NCBI GenBank assembly: GCA_028554795.2
Contig: CM068828.1
Coordinates: forward strand, 7,271,720-7,335,719
Source: Sinohyriopsis cumingii
Lineage: Eukaryota; Mollusca; Bivalvia; Unionida; Unionidae
Direction: 5' to 3'
Length of the DNA stretch: 64,000 bases
Each line of letters begins with the position of its first letter. Position 1 is the stretch's first letter. The notes beneath the pieces were generated by a model. It had not been told where the DNA came from. It saw only the letters and a list, made by a program, of their open reading frames with translations, and searched no databases. The translations under genes were made by a program, and so were the position numbers. Positions 33,996 through 47,516 of the stretch are shown here, piece after piece.

Positions 33996-36880
33996 TTCCC
34001 TCAGTACTCAGTAAACAACTAGTGTTGCTGTACATAACAAAACCAGTCCATATTGATTTTACATATTTTACTAAATCCTGACAAAAATAATTCTCTAAAT
34101 AAAGAATGATTAATATGTGATGGTCTCACATGTAATCAAACTCTTCCAAGCTTTTAATGATATGAACCGATTTATCAATGTTTATCAAATTTGCATGAAA
34201 AACTATTTCTTATTTGTCATCAAATATGTTCAATGTTTTGATCATATAAGCATTTCTGCTACATTAGATCAAAATAATCTTTTTGTCAGAAATAGAGCCC
34301 TTATAGTATTTGCAAGGTCAACCAATCAGATGCAGAATTTGAGTTTAATATGAATGAATATTTTTTTTACAAAATTGCTCTTTTGCTATATCTTGATGAG
34401 ATAAATCTATTCACCAAGTCTGATGAAATTAATGAGAAATAGTTTTAAGAGCAGTAGCAAGAATGGCTAGTGAGATGTAGAACCACCACATTATATGCAT
34501 AGATTTTGCTTATAGCCTCAGACATACAAGCAAATAATTAAACAAGTCAGATCTAAATTGGATCATAAACACTGTTGTGCAAATCATAAGAAACTCTGTC
34601 AATCAGATGCAAGGTCACTTCACTACCATACCTTTATCACACTCATAATAAGCATCATTGTGAAACTTGACTCTATAAGCCCAATGGCCAAGCATGATCA
34701 AACTTGAATCAGCAGTAGTGGTTATAACCTCATGTATTTGTATGCATCTTCACTTCTTCAATCTAGATCTCATTTATATAAGCATGTATTCTACGTTTAG
34801 TAAAAACTGCACTACATGTATAAATATTGCATGCGGTGGTAACATACTCAGATGAAAGATCACCTTATTATTATTAATGGTTAACACTCATCAAACTTCA
34901 AGGACAACTTAATGATTTTAGCCTATATTGTGGAAGTATGGCTTTTAGGCTGGTTAAAAAACTCAACTAATCTTATACATGATCACATGTATATACTTGG
35001 ATTTTGCTCATTATTAGATTTATCCAAGATGTTGATTTAAGCCCAAAACCAAGTTTTATATAAACAAATTGATCAGAACTATGGACTCCAAAGTAGCTAA
35101 TTTCTTACTGTTGAAAGACAGAAGGGGATGTGAAATAAATAACACACTCTGGACCATTACATAAACCCACTTAGCCTTTTGACCAGTTGAGATAAAATAT
35201 CAACAATAATGTTAAATAAGATTGATAAATTATGTTTTCTCACATTACCTCTAGCCCTTTTCAACATGGATGGTATTTTTCTTCCACATATGTCAGCTCT
35301 TAATTAGTGGCCCTTTCCCATCATGAATGTTGTAGGTGAAACTCTCAGAATTAGGCTTTTTAATTTATATCTGTAGAAGAAAAAAACTATTGGTCTGCAT
35401 ATATCAATGTCACCATTTCTGTATTAGATTAAAATACCATATGTGTGTGTGTGTGTGTGTGTGTGTGTTAATTTTAGAATTTAAGCAAACTTGTCTCCAT
35501 GTGTTTATTTTAAAACTGATGATGATAACACATAACAGGTTCAATGGATAAAATGTTATTTCTTACTTCTTACAACTGCTCATTATATCTGAATTTACAT
35601 TCAATGTTTGTTTTAATTAACATATTTGGGATATTGGGCAAATTATTTATTTTGTAGTTTATCATTGTATCATTTACCAGTCTTTTATCATTCAAATATG
35701 TAATATAGTACCATTATACTGACTTCATATTCTATATGATATCCCAGCAATACATATTAAGCAGATAAGTGCAAATAAAAATGTTCAGAATGTAAAATTT
35801 ACTCCAAGCTCAAAGAAGATCAGCAAAAGATAATATCCAACAAATTACCAAACAAAAAGCGAAGTTAACGCAGTTACCTTTATTATGACGTCTCCAACAC
35901 CAACGGTACTGTACAGCTACGTCTTCTGAGTTTTACCGTCATCTTGTCTTTCAAACCAGAATTAATTTCTTGAGCTCTTACAAAATGAAGAAACTTTTAA
36001 ATACTATAATTTAAGCAGCTTCTTTACATGCCATCAGATAAATTATGGCACAGTGTTATGTCTGTCAGCAAAACGCAACTTCACATTTGGACGGCGCGCT
36101 GTGTGGGCATCGCCGACACAGCAACTGACATGAATTCTCTATTAGCAGACAATGATTCGGAATAAATCCTTCGCAAATCTAACATTCTCGATTTTTCATA
36201 GTTCCACTTTTCATTGTTGCATCTGTTTGATTGTACAATTGCTAATGATGTTCAATGAATCAACTTCAATTCATCTGCTGTCTGAAAATCCCGGTTCAGT
36301 TGGTATTTTCTTCCGCGCATGATGCCGTGTAAATAAAAGATACGGTCGACATTCAAAGTGGTTTAGGTTAATTTATTATTTTTCTTTATTAAGGTCATTT
36401 GCAGAAAGTGTTTCGCTAGGGTGAGAAAAAAAAATATAACAAAAAGAAAACTTTCTTTTCCAACGCTAATACTGTATATATTTCAATTTGTGATTGATGC
36501 TATAAATAAAAAAAAATGATAATAAAGCATTTTAGCCCGTGGCTTCGGCACGGCACTCGTTTTTGTGGGTTTTTTAAAATGTTGTTAGTGTTGTTTTGGG
36601 GTTGTTTTTTGTGTGTGTACCACACTAAAAAACATACCAGGTATTAGGCCTAACGTAGGAAAAGAAATTATCCTCTATTTATTACTATTCTTACTGTCAA
36701 ATGACGCAAAAGTGATCAAATTGCTATTAAGATTTTGTTTTGTATAACACTTACCGCTCGTTTTTCTCGAGATAAAGCAGCCACTTCAAAATGATTATAA
36801 AATCTGTGACAGATGAAAAACGTGGTTTAAATAATTCGTAATCGCCTGCCTTAAAATACTGTAGGAATTTGCTAATGTAT
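33996..36880. other. Long AT-rich stretch with a GT microsatellite
   Basis: A (GT)n run of ~29 bases lies at 35441-35468. A short minus-strand stretch at 35.88-35.95 kb ends in a donor-like AAAG/GTAACT and could be a first exon, but no coding frame is convincing. Otherwise nothing recognised. Confidence 0.45.
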
Positions 36881-36920
36881 TTCATGGCCCTCGTTTGAAT
36901 AGATACCAACGATCATGTAT

Positions 36921-37003
36921 ATCGACCAAATTTTGTATATTCCTGCCCACAATCATGTATTTTGTATTAAACCGTATATTACACGAGCGCTCTGTGGCAA
37001 ACT
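36921..37003. repeat. Left copy of an inverted repeat bracketing the 36.9-42.3 kb block
   Basis: The words ATTCCTGCCCAC, CATGTA, GTATTAAACCGTATATTAC and GAGCGCTCTGTG match, in reverse complement and the same order, 42176-42253. Similarity is roughly 80% by eye. A dispersed repeat in opposite orientations is as likely as the ends of one large element. Confidence 0.6.
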
Positions 37004-37031
37004 CGGGGGGGGGGGGGGTCTCTATTATACC

Positions 37032-37240
37032 CAGAGGCGTAGCTATGATATTTTGCGCCCGGGGACGAACTATAAAATTGGCGCCCCAGCCCCCTCCCCG
37101 TTTAATCACATTTTTGAATATCACCCTTGTTTACTTATTATAATGTAACGTTGTAAGCCTCATTTTGGCGCCCCTGTACCTTGGCGCCCGGGGACATATG
37201 TACTCCCCTTCCCCCCCCCCCCCCCCCCGCTACGCCTCTG
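37032..37240. mobile_element. hAT-type MITE with perfect 8-bp target duplication
   Basis: A 209-bp element bounded by terminal inverted repeats CAGAGGCGTAGC and GCTACGCCTCTG, flanked on both sides by ATTATACC (37024-37031 and 37241-37248). The 8-bp duplication plus CAGRGGCG termini identify the hAT superfamily. The interior has sub-repeats GCGCCCGGGGAC and a C-run. There is no coding capacity. Confidence 0.9.
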
Positions 37241-37406
37241 ATTATACCTGCTGTATCAGTTGAGAAATATATTGAACAGATCAGGCCCCAATACTCTCGC
37301 TCTGAAAAACATTAAAATAATTATATGCAGAATATCGGTAGGTCTCCCTCTTGCCGAAAATGTCAGCACCATATATATTTTGCAAGTAATGTAATGGGTA
37401 TAATAA

Positions 37407-37431
37407 CACACACACACACACACACACACAC
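37407..37431. repeat. (CA)n microsatellite
   Basis: About 25 bases of CA followed by a T-run and a G-run at the 3' terminus of the minus-strand LINE. Confidence 0.9.
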
Positions 37432-40400
37432 TTTTTTGGGAGTGGGGGGGGGCAACGGACAGATGCCCCCATTTCCCAAAAAAAATAAAAAGTATTTTAT
37501 ATTTGTGTATTTCCCCCTCAGATGTGTTCTACGTTTTATTAAAACAAAATTTTATATAAAAAATTTAGTTTTTAGAATTTTTGATGGGGTATTTATGTTT
37601 CCATAGTGTTATCTAAAGGGTTGTTCGTCCGAGTCTGGTTTCCCTCACCTTGCTCGAAGTTCATTCCCTTGAAATGTTTTGTAACCTTTGCTATATGTCG
37701 CCTAGGTCTCAGTGTTTGCTATATGTAATGGTGTTATATTGTGTGTATGCTATATTTTCTTTATGTTTGAGACAGCAAGTATAGATCAAATATCTTTCCC
37801 AGTTGTATTTCTTCCTTTATGATGTTATATTGTATCTTTTAATTTGTTTTATGGTTTTCTAATTTTGACGATGGAATGGTGTACTATTTAGACTTTGTTT
37901 AAAAAAAATAATTTCCTATTTTATTATTCGAGTGATAATATGTGTCGTTCCTCATAATAGTCTTTAAAGATGTTGATAGGTAGGTTACGCTCGATCCAAG
38001 GTTCACGCTTCTTTATTCTCTGTGTGTTTTTCCTGGGTCGCGTTAGGCCTCTTTTATTTAGTTTATCTGATTATGCTTTATTGAAAGATCCAAACGTATT
38101 TATGAGACCACATTATTCTATAGTGGTCAACCATGCAGTGCGGGAGAAGTTAGTAGGGTTTTAAACTAAGTGTTATACAGTATGTATTTGTGTCTTTATT
38201 TTGTCTGTTTATGTTCTACATTGGGTGTTTTCAAAGACTCATGATGGGCCTATGCACTTCACTGAGCCCTGTGACTTAGCCCCATGATGTCATCGCCATT
38301 TACTTCCCCCTTATATTTTCCCTGTATCCCTTCCTATATATGTCTTTAGAATTTTCTTTCAGAGAAAGAAGAAAAAAAATTAAATTACAAAATTCTTTTA
38401 TTTTTTTCTTTCTTCCTTTCTTCCCTTTTCTCTTTTAAAAAAAAAGTTATATGGGTTTCTTTGAAATATTTGAAATAGAATTTGAAATTTTCTTTGAAAT
38501 ATGGCTGTTGTGGGGTGCGAGGAGGGGGTATGGGTATGGCATCAGCTCGCAATTGCGCTACGCGACCCTTCGGTCTGTAATACCTATTCCTCCCTCCCCC
38601 TCTCTCCCCCAATTCCAACATCAATTGCGTTATATCAACCTGACGGTAAGTATCTATTCGTCGTAAGACGTACTGAGTTCTTGTTGTGGTTAATATTCTT
38701 ATTTTTACCACGTATCTTATTTAAAAATCTTTATCACCTGTCCACAGGATATCATCGTAGTTACTATATAGTCTATACATTTTAGAACGATTTTGTTTTC
38801 GTAGTCTAAATCTATGAATAAAATGTTATTTTTGTTATACTTATATTTTTTGCAAATTTTCATTATTAACTTTATCCTATTATGTTTAGATTTATCACAT
38901 TGGACAATCGTATGTAGTTTGGTGAAGTTCGCTGTTTTACATAAAGGGCATTTCGGCATTATCCTCAGCATACGATGTTTGATTGTTTCTTCGCCTGTTA
39001 GCCAGGTGTTGTGCAGGTATTTAAAAATTATACTTTGTGTTTTGACAGATCTTATTTTCCCCAATTTTTCCAATTTTTTGTCCAATTTACCCCCTCAGTT
39101 GTCCTGCTCTACTCTACATTTTATATTTTTGGTTACCTCCTCCCTAATCCAAGCGTGACTTTTACTTATTAAATTTTGCATAAATCTGTTTTGTCTCTAT
39201 ATTTTAAAATTAGTTCTCATATGTTTGCGTGGCACTTCGATTTTTTTATATTAATTTGTTATTTTTGTATATCTCTGGTCGGTTTCTCAAGGTGAAGCCG
39301 AACCAGTAGATGTACGGTGCTTCTCACGCTGTAGCCGGGTCTGAGTGCATTTTTTTTTTAATCTATTGATTATGTTAGTTAATTATAGTAGTAGAGGGCT
39401 CGGCAACCCCAAGCCCCCTCTACTTTTGGCCCTATATAATGTCTCTTTTTTTACATGATGCATTTTATGATTCCATATATAATCTATTATTTCGTTGTCT
39501 GTTTTGTTTAAAATTGTATTATCCATATCTATGGATTTAATTATGTAGTTAATATTTGAGTATAAATAAGTCTTGGCCACTTGGGCCCGCTCCATGATAG
39601 GTAATGGCGCCATGGCCAGATTTTCACATTTTCTCTTATTTTATTGATAATATGTTCATAATTTTCTACAGCTTCTTTTTTTTATTACCAAAGTAAACCC
39701 CTAGAGCCTTTACAGTGTCTCTCAGTAAGTGTGTGTGTGTGGGGGGGGGGGCGATAATCCAGGGTGGTTGCCCCTCCAGTTAACTATTTTTAAGATTTCG
39801 TGCTTGTTGTGGTTTATTTTGGAACCCGACGCTTATAGCATTTCCCCTCTCTTATAAAGATGTTGCAATCATATGCATGTTAGAGCATTTTTTAATTCTT
39901 TTTTAGGTTTGGTATTTGTATGCCTTGTATAATCAGGGGCGGATTAAGGCTCACTGGTGCCCTAAGCACTGACAAATCTTGGCGCGCCCCTCTTTTCCAC
40001 GTACACCTGAGAAGATAACCCTAGGGTGTACCATGATCAAGAAACAGAACATCATGATCAATTTGCACTAGTTGTATCAGTTTTTTTTACAAATCTTCAT
40101 TCTTTTTTCTTTCTTTCTTTTCACCCTTTTCTCAACTTTGTGGTGCCCCCTTTGGCCCTGGTGTCCTATGCACGTGCTTAGTCTACTTAATGGTTAATAC
40201 GCCCCTGCTTGCACATCTGGGTTGTTTCTTATCGTGTGACGTAGGATTTATATTGCCATTACGTATTCTAGCATTGATAGTGGACATCCTTGTATCACTG
40301 ATCGTTGTATTTCAAATTCTTTCGTGCATTTCCCGTTTAATTATCCCAGTGTGTAGGATTTTGGTCCATTTTGGAAATTGGGTCCGAAACCAAATTTTTT

Positions 40401-42067
40401 AAAAACATTCTTTATACAGTTTTGTTCAAATCAGTCGAAAGCTTTCTCCTGGTCGAAGAGTACCATAGCACTCATCATACCAGTTTCATTTATGTAGTTA
40501 ATTATAGTTTTAATGTTTAAAATATTGTTTTGTATATCCCTCCCCCACAAGTTTGATTTACATTAATTATCTTGTTTATCCTACCCTTTACTGTATTTGT
40601 TAAAATCCTACTTAAAATCTTATAGTCCGTGTTTAAAAGTGATATAGGCCTCCAGTTTTTAATCTCGTCTCTATTCCCTTTCCCTTTGTATATAATTGTG
40701 ATAACTCCCTCCCTCATAGATTTAGTCATTTTATTTTTACTTAAAACTATATTATTATACAAAGCGTTTAAGATCGGCGTCAGTTCACCGTGGAACTTTT
40801 GGTAGAATTCCACGATGAGTCCATCTTTCCCTGGTGACTTTTGTGAGTGTTGATATACTTTTTGTGATTTCTTCATCTGAGATGACATCATCACATTGGT
40901 CTCTATGTACTGCTGATGTCATCTCACAGTCGACATTTTTTAAGTAGCTGTCGATTGTGCTGAAGTATATGTTCTGTGTGGTGTGTGGTGTATAGTTCTT
41001 TATAATATTTGGAAATATTATTTAGGATATCTTCTTTTACAGTATGGGTTACATTGTTTATTTTGATATTGTTTAAAATTGTATCACCCCCTTTTCTAAA
41101 TTCTTCTCGCTTATATACGTTTTTTGCCTCGTTGTAGATCTCTGTAAATTTTCCCGCCCTTATTATTCTCCCCTGATTTTCGTCTTCTTCAACGATTTTA
41201 ATTTTGTCTGTCAATCGTTTTTTTTTTTTCTTTCTCCATCGTCGTTTGTTGTTTTGCTTAGTTCTAATTTGAGTTCGTGTTTGTCTTTTTTTTCTGGGGT
41301 TTTTCCGCCCTCTATTTGAGTACTGAATATTTATTCCTTTTATTTTGTTTTTTGAAACATCCCAATCAATTATTATATTAATATTTTCTTCATTTTTGAC
41401 GGTTTCAATTTCTTTTTTTAATTATTATTTCGACATATTCTTTGTCATTTAAAATCTTATTATTTAGTTTCCATAGTCCTGACCCACATTTTTCTATTTT
41501 TTTCATTTTTAGGTCAATAGTGAGCATGAAATGGTCTGATAGCTTTTGGTTGGTTATTGCAGTATTAATATATATTAATGGATCATAAAAATTTCCGTAA
41601 AATTTATCAATCCTGCTAGACTGGTTTAATTTATAGTTACCCAGTTGAAATCTCCCCCTATGATTAGATTTTCCATCGAATATTGTTGTAGGTAGGTGTA
41701 TAAGTTTTCTTTAAAATTAGTTTCTTATTTCTATTAGCTGGCATGTACACATTTATAATATGCCAATTAAACATTTTAACACGTAGCAACCGTCCCTTAA
41801 AAAATTCCCCCCTCCTCAAACCTTTCCCAGCTTTTTAAAAATATTATTGTTGCAACCAACTCTAATATCATTATTTGCAAAATTGTTGCATATCTTTATT
41901 GCGTTAAGTTTGTCTTCTACTAAAATTTCGAACTCTGGCTTAATTCTATAGTGTGTTTCTTGTATCATTATTACACCAAAGTTTGTTTCTTTGGCTACTT
42001 TGTCTGCTTTCGCTTTGTCTATCCCATTGCTGTTGATAGTAGCGATCCGGAAATTTGTTTCTTCCAT
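37430..42067 (-). pseudogene. Decayed L1/Tx1-like LINE (endonuclease, RT, C-terminal finger, 3' UTR)
   Basis: Read on the minus strand from 42067. An endonuclease start comes first (RIATINSNGIDKAKA, VIMIQETHYR), then a linker. RT segments follow at 40894-40517 (KSPGKDGLIVEFYQKF, NWRPISLLNTDYKILSRIL) and the palm A box LFDQEKAFD near 40.45 kb. QGCPLSM lies near 40.29 kb; the YxDD box near 39.87 kb is degraded. The thumb region (39613-39383, RGGLGLPSP) and C-terminal finger (39085-38717, CPLCKTANFTKLHTIVQC) follow. Many stops and frame changes make it inactive. About 38716-37430 is its 3' UTR, recognised again at 50.1-50.8 and 52.1-52.56 kb. Wording of the RT is closest to the L1/Tx1 group. Confidence 0.87.
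39934..40207. mobile_element. hAT-type MITE inserted in the LINE reverse transcriptase
   Basis: Inverted termini CAGGGGCGGATTAA and TTAATACGCCCCTG enclose 274 bp. The insertion splits the LINE coding region between the NNPDVQ and GIQIPN segments. Flanks CTTGTATA (39924-39931) and CTTGCACA (40208-40215) agree at 6 of 8 bases, consistent with an aged 8-bp duplication, with two extra bases at the left end. No coding capacity. Confidence 0.8.
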
Positions 42068-42175
42068 TTTTGCTTTACTCCCAGGTGCCGCATCACTTTT
42101 ATATAGAATTTAATTGTATATATTTCAGTTAAAGTTATTATATTCCATTTGTTTTTGTACACACACACCAGCACG

Positions 42176-42253
42176 CTCGACAAAGAGCGCTTGAGTAATA
42201 TACAGTTTGATACATCCTACATGGTAGTGGGCAGGAATACATATATAGGTCGT
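42176..42253. repeat. Right copy of the bracketing inverted repeat
   Basis: Reverse-complement match of 36921-37003 (GAGCGCTTGAGTAATATACAG ends, GTGGGCAGGAAT). Confidence 0.6.
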
Positions 42254-42765
42254 TATCCTTCTCGACCGAAGTAGTAACATTGTTCCAATGCTAACACTCG
42301 ACGTCCTCGATTTGTGCTTCATCGTATTTGCAGTCTATACACTTAAAGTTACAATGGAAAAGTGTACATGAACATATTTATACCATAGACAGAGCCTTGA
42401 AGTACTACTTTTTTCGGTCTAAAACTGTCCCAAAAAAAAAAGAAAAAAAACCCAGCATGTAATAGTTCATTTCGATACAGTTGCACAGAGCATTTGACGT
42501 TCATTTTGATGTCAATATATATTGATATCGATTAAGTGCGATTTGTTTTCAAAGCTGCTTTATTGCTGGTAGTGCTTCTGTTTTCAAGTTCGATATATAA
42601 TATACCCATGGAGCAGTAGTAATACAGAAATCAGAACAACAACCATCATCATCATCATCGGGAGTATTATTATCGTATATGTTGGTCACATCGATGATCA
42701 TTAATAAAAAGCGGTTGAAATATGAACAATATTCCATCTCTTCAAATAGCAAATAACTAAGCAAA

Positions 42766-42796
<31 letters not shown>

Positions 42797-43080
42797 TTTT
42801 AACGTAGCTTTAAAAAAAAATGCAATCATATCGCTACCATGTCTGCATTGTGACAGTTTATAATGATGTCTAGCAATGTGGCATCATGCCACAAACATAC
42901 AGCATTTTGTCCCACCCAGTCACATTATCCTCACACCAATATCTTAATGATGGGCGCCAAAAGAGGCAGCTGCTAGTACCATTTTTATGTCTTTAGTGTG
43001 ATTCGGCAGGGGTTTGAATCCGCGACCTCTCGCATCCAAGGCGGACGCTCTGTACAGACACTGCACCACCTGAGCGATCG
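42766..43080 (-). mobile_element. tRNA-derived SINE, third copy
   Basis: Same family as 4949, reverse orientation. (GT)n and AATTTTTAACGTAGCTTTAA form the tail end; the tRNA-like head is at about 43.0-43.075 kb. Confidence 0.82.
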
Positions 43081-43259
43081 CTTAGCAAAGAATGTACGAT
43101 ACTGTTTCCTGTTGTTCATAACAACTCGACCTGGAGACCCACCTGACGGAAAATGAAAGCGCATTATAACGTTATAATATACGAATCCGGAATTTTTTTT
43201 GATTATTATAATTTTCAAGAAAGTTAGTGCCTTTTAGCATTTGACAAAGTGTGCTTGCA

Positions 43260-46240
43260 GTTGCATACTAAGGGGAGGGGGAGTTTACAACATACTTCGA
43301 TGCTGACTACTGATTTGAAGCATAAAATTAAAACTAAACAACAGCATAACATGTTTATATATCTTATTAAATACGTCTTCATTTGTCTTTCCGTGCGCCA
43401 AAATGCCTTCCTACACGAACATGTTCCATATAGGTAAATAAGTTGTACCAATCGTAAACAACCACCGATTTCGACATATATGATATCAATTTATAGGTTT
43501 CTCATCAGTTTAAATCGATCTGTGCAAAAAAAAAAAAAAAAAAAAAAAAAATAATTAAAAAAAATGTGTGAAAATGAATAATAAAAAAGTTGCTATTTGC
43601 GACTCATTGTCGCTTGCGACTTTACCGATCTTCGTATCCTTGATGCTTCCATCCTTCCCGTTTAGGGATGGTAGCACCTACTTGGATGCTAATACTATAG
43701 ATTTGAAGCATATAATTAAAGCTGTACAACAGTAAATAATATGTTTATGTATCTTCTTATTAAGTACGTCTTCATAATGTATGTTCGTGCGCCCAATGCC
43801 TTCCTCTACGAACGGTTTCGATATACACGAATAAGTCATACCAATAGTAAATAAACACCGATTTTGACAAATTTCATATTAATATATAGGTTTCTCATCT
43901 GTCTAACTCGATCTGTGCCAACAGACATGTGTGAACATGCAGAATACAAAAAAGTGTACTTTTTACTGAATATTGGGTTCGACTTTACTGATCTTCATAT
44001 CCTTGCTACGTTCATATACCGTTCCCGTTCTGCGATGGTAGCACATACGTCCATGCTAATACTATAGATCTGAAGCATAGAATTAAAGCTGTACATAATT
44101 ATAAAATATGTGTATGTATCTTATTAAGCACGTCTTTATCTGTCTTTCCGTGTGCCTACATCTGACCTATACGAAAGTTTTCCATATGGGCGAATAAGTC
44201 ATACCAATCGCAAAGAACGATTTTGACACGTTTGATATCAGTTGATAAATTTTTATCAGTCTAAATAGATCTGTGCCAATATAAATGGGTGAAAATGCAA
44301 AATAGAAAAGTTGGTATTTTTCACTCAGTATCGCTTGCAACGTTACCGATCATCGTGTCCTTGCTACGTCCATCTGCCATTCCCGTTTTGCGATCGTATC
44401 ACATTTTTTCGATGCTAATTCTATAAACCTGACACATATAATAAAAGCTGTTCAACGGTAAATAATGTGTATGCGTCTTATGAAGTACGTCTTCATTTGT
44501 ACGTCCTTGCGTTTAGTGCCTTCCTAACCGAATATTTTCCATATAGGCGAATAAGTCATACCAATCGCAAACAACCAACGATGTTGACAAGTTTGATATC
44601 AATTGATACGTTTCTCATGATTCTAAGTCGATCTCTGCCAATAGACATGTGTGAAAATGCAAAATAAAAAAGATTGTTCTTTTTACTGAATAACGGGTGC
44701 GACATTACCGATCTTCATATCCTTGGTACGTGAAACTACCATTGCCGTTTTGCGATTGTACCACATATTTCGATACTAATACTACAAATTTGAAGAATAT
44801 AATTAAAGCTGTACAACAGTAAATAATATGTGTGTGTATCTTATTAAGTACGTCTTCATTTGTCTGTCTTTTCTCCTAATGTCTTCTATACGATCGTTTA
44901 ACAAACAGGTGAATAAGTCATTACAATAGTAATAAACACCGATTTAGCAAAATTTGATATCAATTGTTAGGTTTCTCGTCAGTCTAAATCGATATGTGCC
45001 AACAGAAATGTGTGAAAATGAAAATAAAATAGTTTGTATTTTTGACTCGATATCGGTTGCGACTTATACGTGCCTCTACCATTGCAGTTTGCCACGGTAC
45101 CACATATTTCAATTTTAATATTATAGATCTCAAACATATAAGGAAAGCTATACAACAATATATAATATGTGTATGCATCTTATAAAGTACATCTTTGTGT
45201 GTCTGTATGTCCGCTCAATGTCTTCCTCAATGAGCGTTTTCCATATAGGCAAATAAGTTATAACATTAGTAATTTTTTAAAAACGCGATTTAGACGAATT
45301 TGATATCAATTGATAGGTTTCTCATCAGTCTAAATTGATCTGTGAAATATATAAATGTGTGAAAATGCAAGTAAAAAAGTTGATATTTTTTACTTGGTGT
45401 CGCTTGCGATATTACGGATCATCAACGGATCATCATATTCTATATTCTACCTACGTGCCTCTACCCTTGCCGCTTTGAGATGGTACCATATAATTCGATG
45501 ATAATCATTTGAATGTTAGTGCTCCTAGATCTTTACAACACGAACGTTTATCTTAGAGTCGAATAAGTCATACCAATCGTAAGCACACACAGATTTTGAC
45601 AAATCTGGTATTATTTGGTAGGTTTCTCATCAGTCTAAATTGATCTATGCCTACAGAAATGTGTGAAAATGCAACCTAGAAAAGTTTATATATTTTACCC
45701 AGTATCCTTTGCGACTTTACCATTACCAATCTTCATATCCTTGTTACGTGCCTCTAGTATTGCTGTTTTGCGATGGTATCACATACCTCGATGCTGATAC
45801 TAGTGATATGAAGCATATACTTAAGCAATAAAACAGTAAAAATTATGTGTATGTATCTTATTAAGTACATCTTCATTTCTCTGTCCGTGCGCCTATATCC
45901 TTGCAACATGATCGTTTTCTATAAGGCTAAATATGTCATGTTAATCGTAAAAAAAGCTACAAAGATTTGGACCTATTTGATATCCAGTCATTGGTTTCTC
46001 ATTAGTCTAAAACGACCCGTGTCAATATAAATGTGTGAAAATGCTACCTTGAAAGTTGCCTTTTTTGTCTCGGTATTGCTTGCGACTTACCGATCTTTCA
46101 TATCTTTGCTACCCGCTTCTACCCTTGCCGTTTTTTGATGGTTTGTATATAACCAAATAAGTCATGCCAATTGTAAAGAACCACCGATGTTAACACATTT
46201 GATATCAGTTTATAGGTTTCTCATCCTCCAAATCTTTCTG
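43260..46240. repeat. ~360-bp satellite array A, about 8 units
   Basis: The marker ACGTCTTCATTTGT (and variants) occurs near 43373, 43765, 44129, 44487, 44849, 45187 and 45867, giving spacings of 338-392 bp, with one unit near 45530 lacking it. Each unit also contains ATAAGTCATACCAAT, TTGATATCAATTGATAGG, AAATCGATCTGTGCC and CGACTTTACCGATCTTCATA. Units have diverged, more so towards the right. There is no coding frame. Confidence 0.92.
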
Positions 46241-47080
46241 TTTTTAAGAAACGTTTTTCTAATTCAACTAACGGGTCATCACGCTAAAATTACGCTACTG
46301 ACAAATGTCACCTTAATATCCTACATACTAAACTTAGACAAGCAGGTAGTCTCCTGAAATCCGACCTTTACATGGTGAATTTAGTTAACTCTTTCACGTG
46401 TGCATGTGCTTATGATAATGAAGAAGTTGAACACTTTGTCTATTGCCCCTTACCTAATGCCAAAGATCCCAGCTCTTTCGCTCTACCTTTCAATACACTT
46501 CTTGGTTAAGTCTAGATTTATCATTGAAAAGTGACGTGACTACTCACCTACAATAAGATGTCTTTCTGCTTGTGTGATGACCCGTTAGTTAAATTAGAGA
46601 AACGTTTCTTAAAAATAGAAAGATTTGGAGGATTTCGGATATCATCAGGCAGAGAGTTCTAAAGACGAATCGTATATGGTAAAAGGTCGTGTGAAAATAT
46701 AAAGTTTGGTTGAGATTGGTGTGATACTTTGAGAGTAACGTAGACGATAATTAGATGCCTCATATCTCCTTTGTGGAAGAAGTTCGTTTAAATAGTTAGG
46801 TACTTGAGTATTTATAATCGAATACATAATGCATAATCTCTTCCTTTTCCTTCGTTGTGCAAACCAAGCAGTTTCCGCATAAAGAGACTATCTAGAAGAA
46901 TTAATGGGTATAGATCTGGAACGATCCGTGCATCTTCCATCTGATTTTCCCCCCTTTATTCTGATCTTTCCGAATCTTCAATAGAACAATTATCCCAGAC
47001 TCCAGAAGTATATTCTAAGGTTGGACTTATGAATAGTGTATATAATTTAGCTGAAGTCAACAATTAGTCTGCATTTAGAC
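46223..47080. mobile_element. Two inverted CR1-like LINE tail fragments
   Basis: Arms 46223-46282 and 46574-46633 are reverse complements (CCTCCAAATCTTTCT / AGAAAGATTTGGAGG; ACGGGTCATCAC / GTGATGACCCGT). On the plus strand the left arm leads into a LINE C-terminus with CACAYDNEEVEHFVYCPL. On the minus strand 47080-46574 encodes SPTLEYTSGVWDNCS, QVPNYLNELLPQRRYE and the shared terminal stretch. So two copies of one LINE tail lie in opposite orientation. Stops and frame changes show both are decayed. Confidence 0.75.
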
Positions 47081-47516
47081 GGTAGTGTTTTATCTCCTTT
47101 CTTATACATCGGTATGTCATACGCTAGCTTGCACTGTGTTAGGAACACGCTGGCTGGGAGTGATTTATTTAAATGTATTTGCAATGGAACATACATTTCT
47201 TCAACTATACTTGTACAAGTTTATTACTTATTGGATTGGTTCCAGCGGTTTTGTTTAGGTCAAGACTAGTTACTACATCTATAATTTCTTGTTTATATAT
47301 AATGATGGCAGAAATAAAAGTTTCATTTCTAACTTCAAAATGCGGTAACTGTTTATCATAATTTTTTAAACGTGTAACATATCAAACTTCCGAGTTCAAC
47401 AGGTCTCACTTCTCCTGATCACTTGTTGCAAATTTAGATGATCATTTCGTACGTTTCAGTGGAGGTAATAGGTTCCATGTCTTTGTAGAATGTACTTGTT
47501 ATCTCATTATTTTCCA

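Noticed and set aside
43260-46240. CRISPR-like array
   Set aside because: The repeat period is ~360 bp with whole-unit similarity, in a eukaryotic genome; it is satellite DNA.
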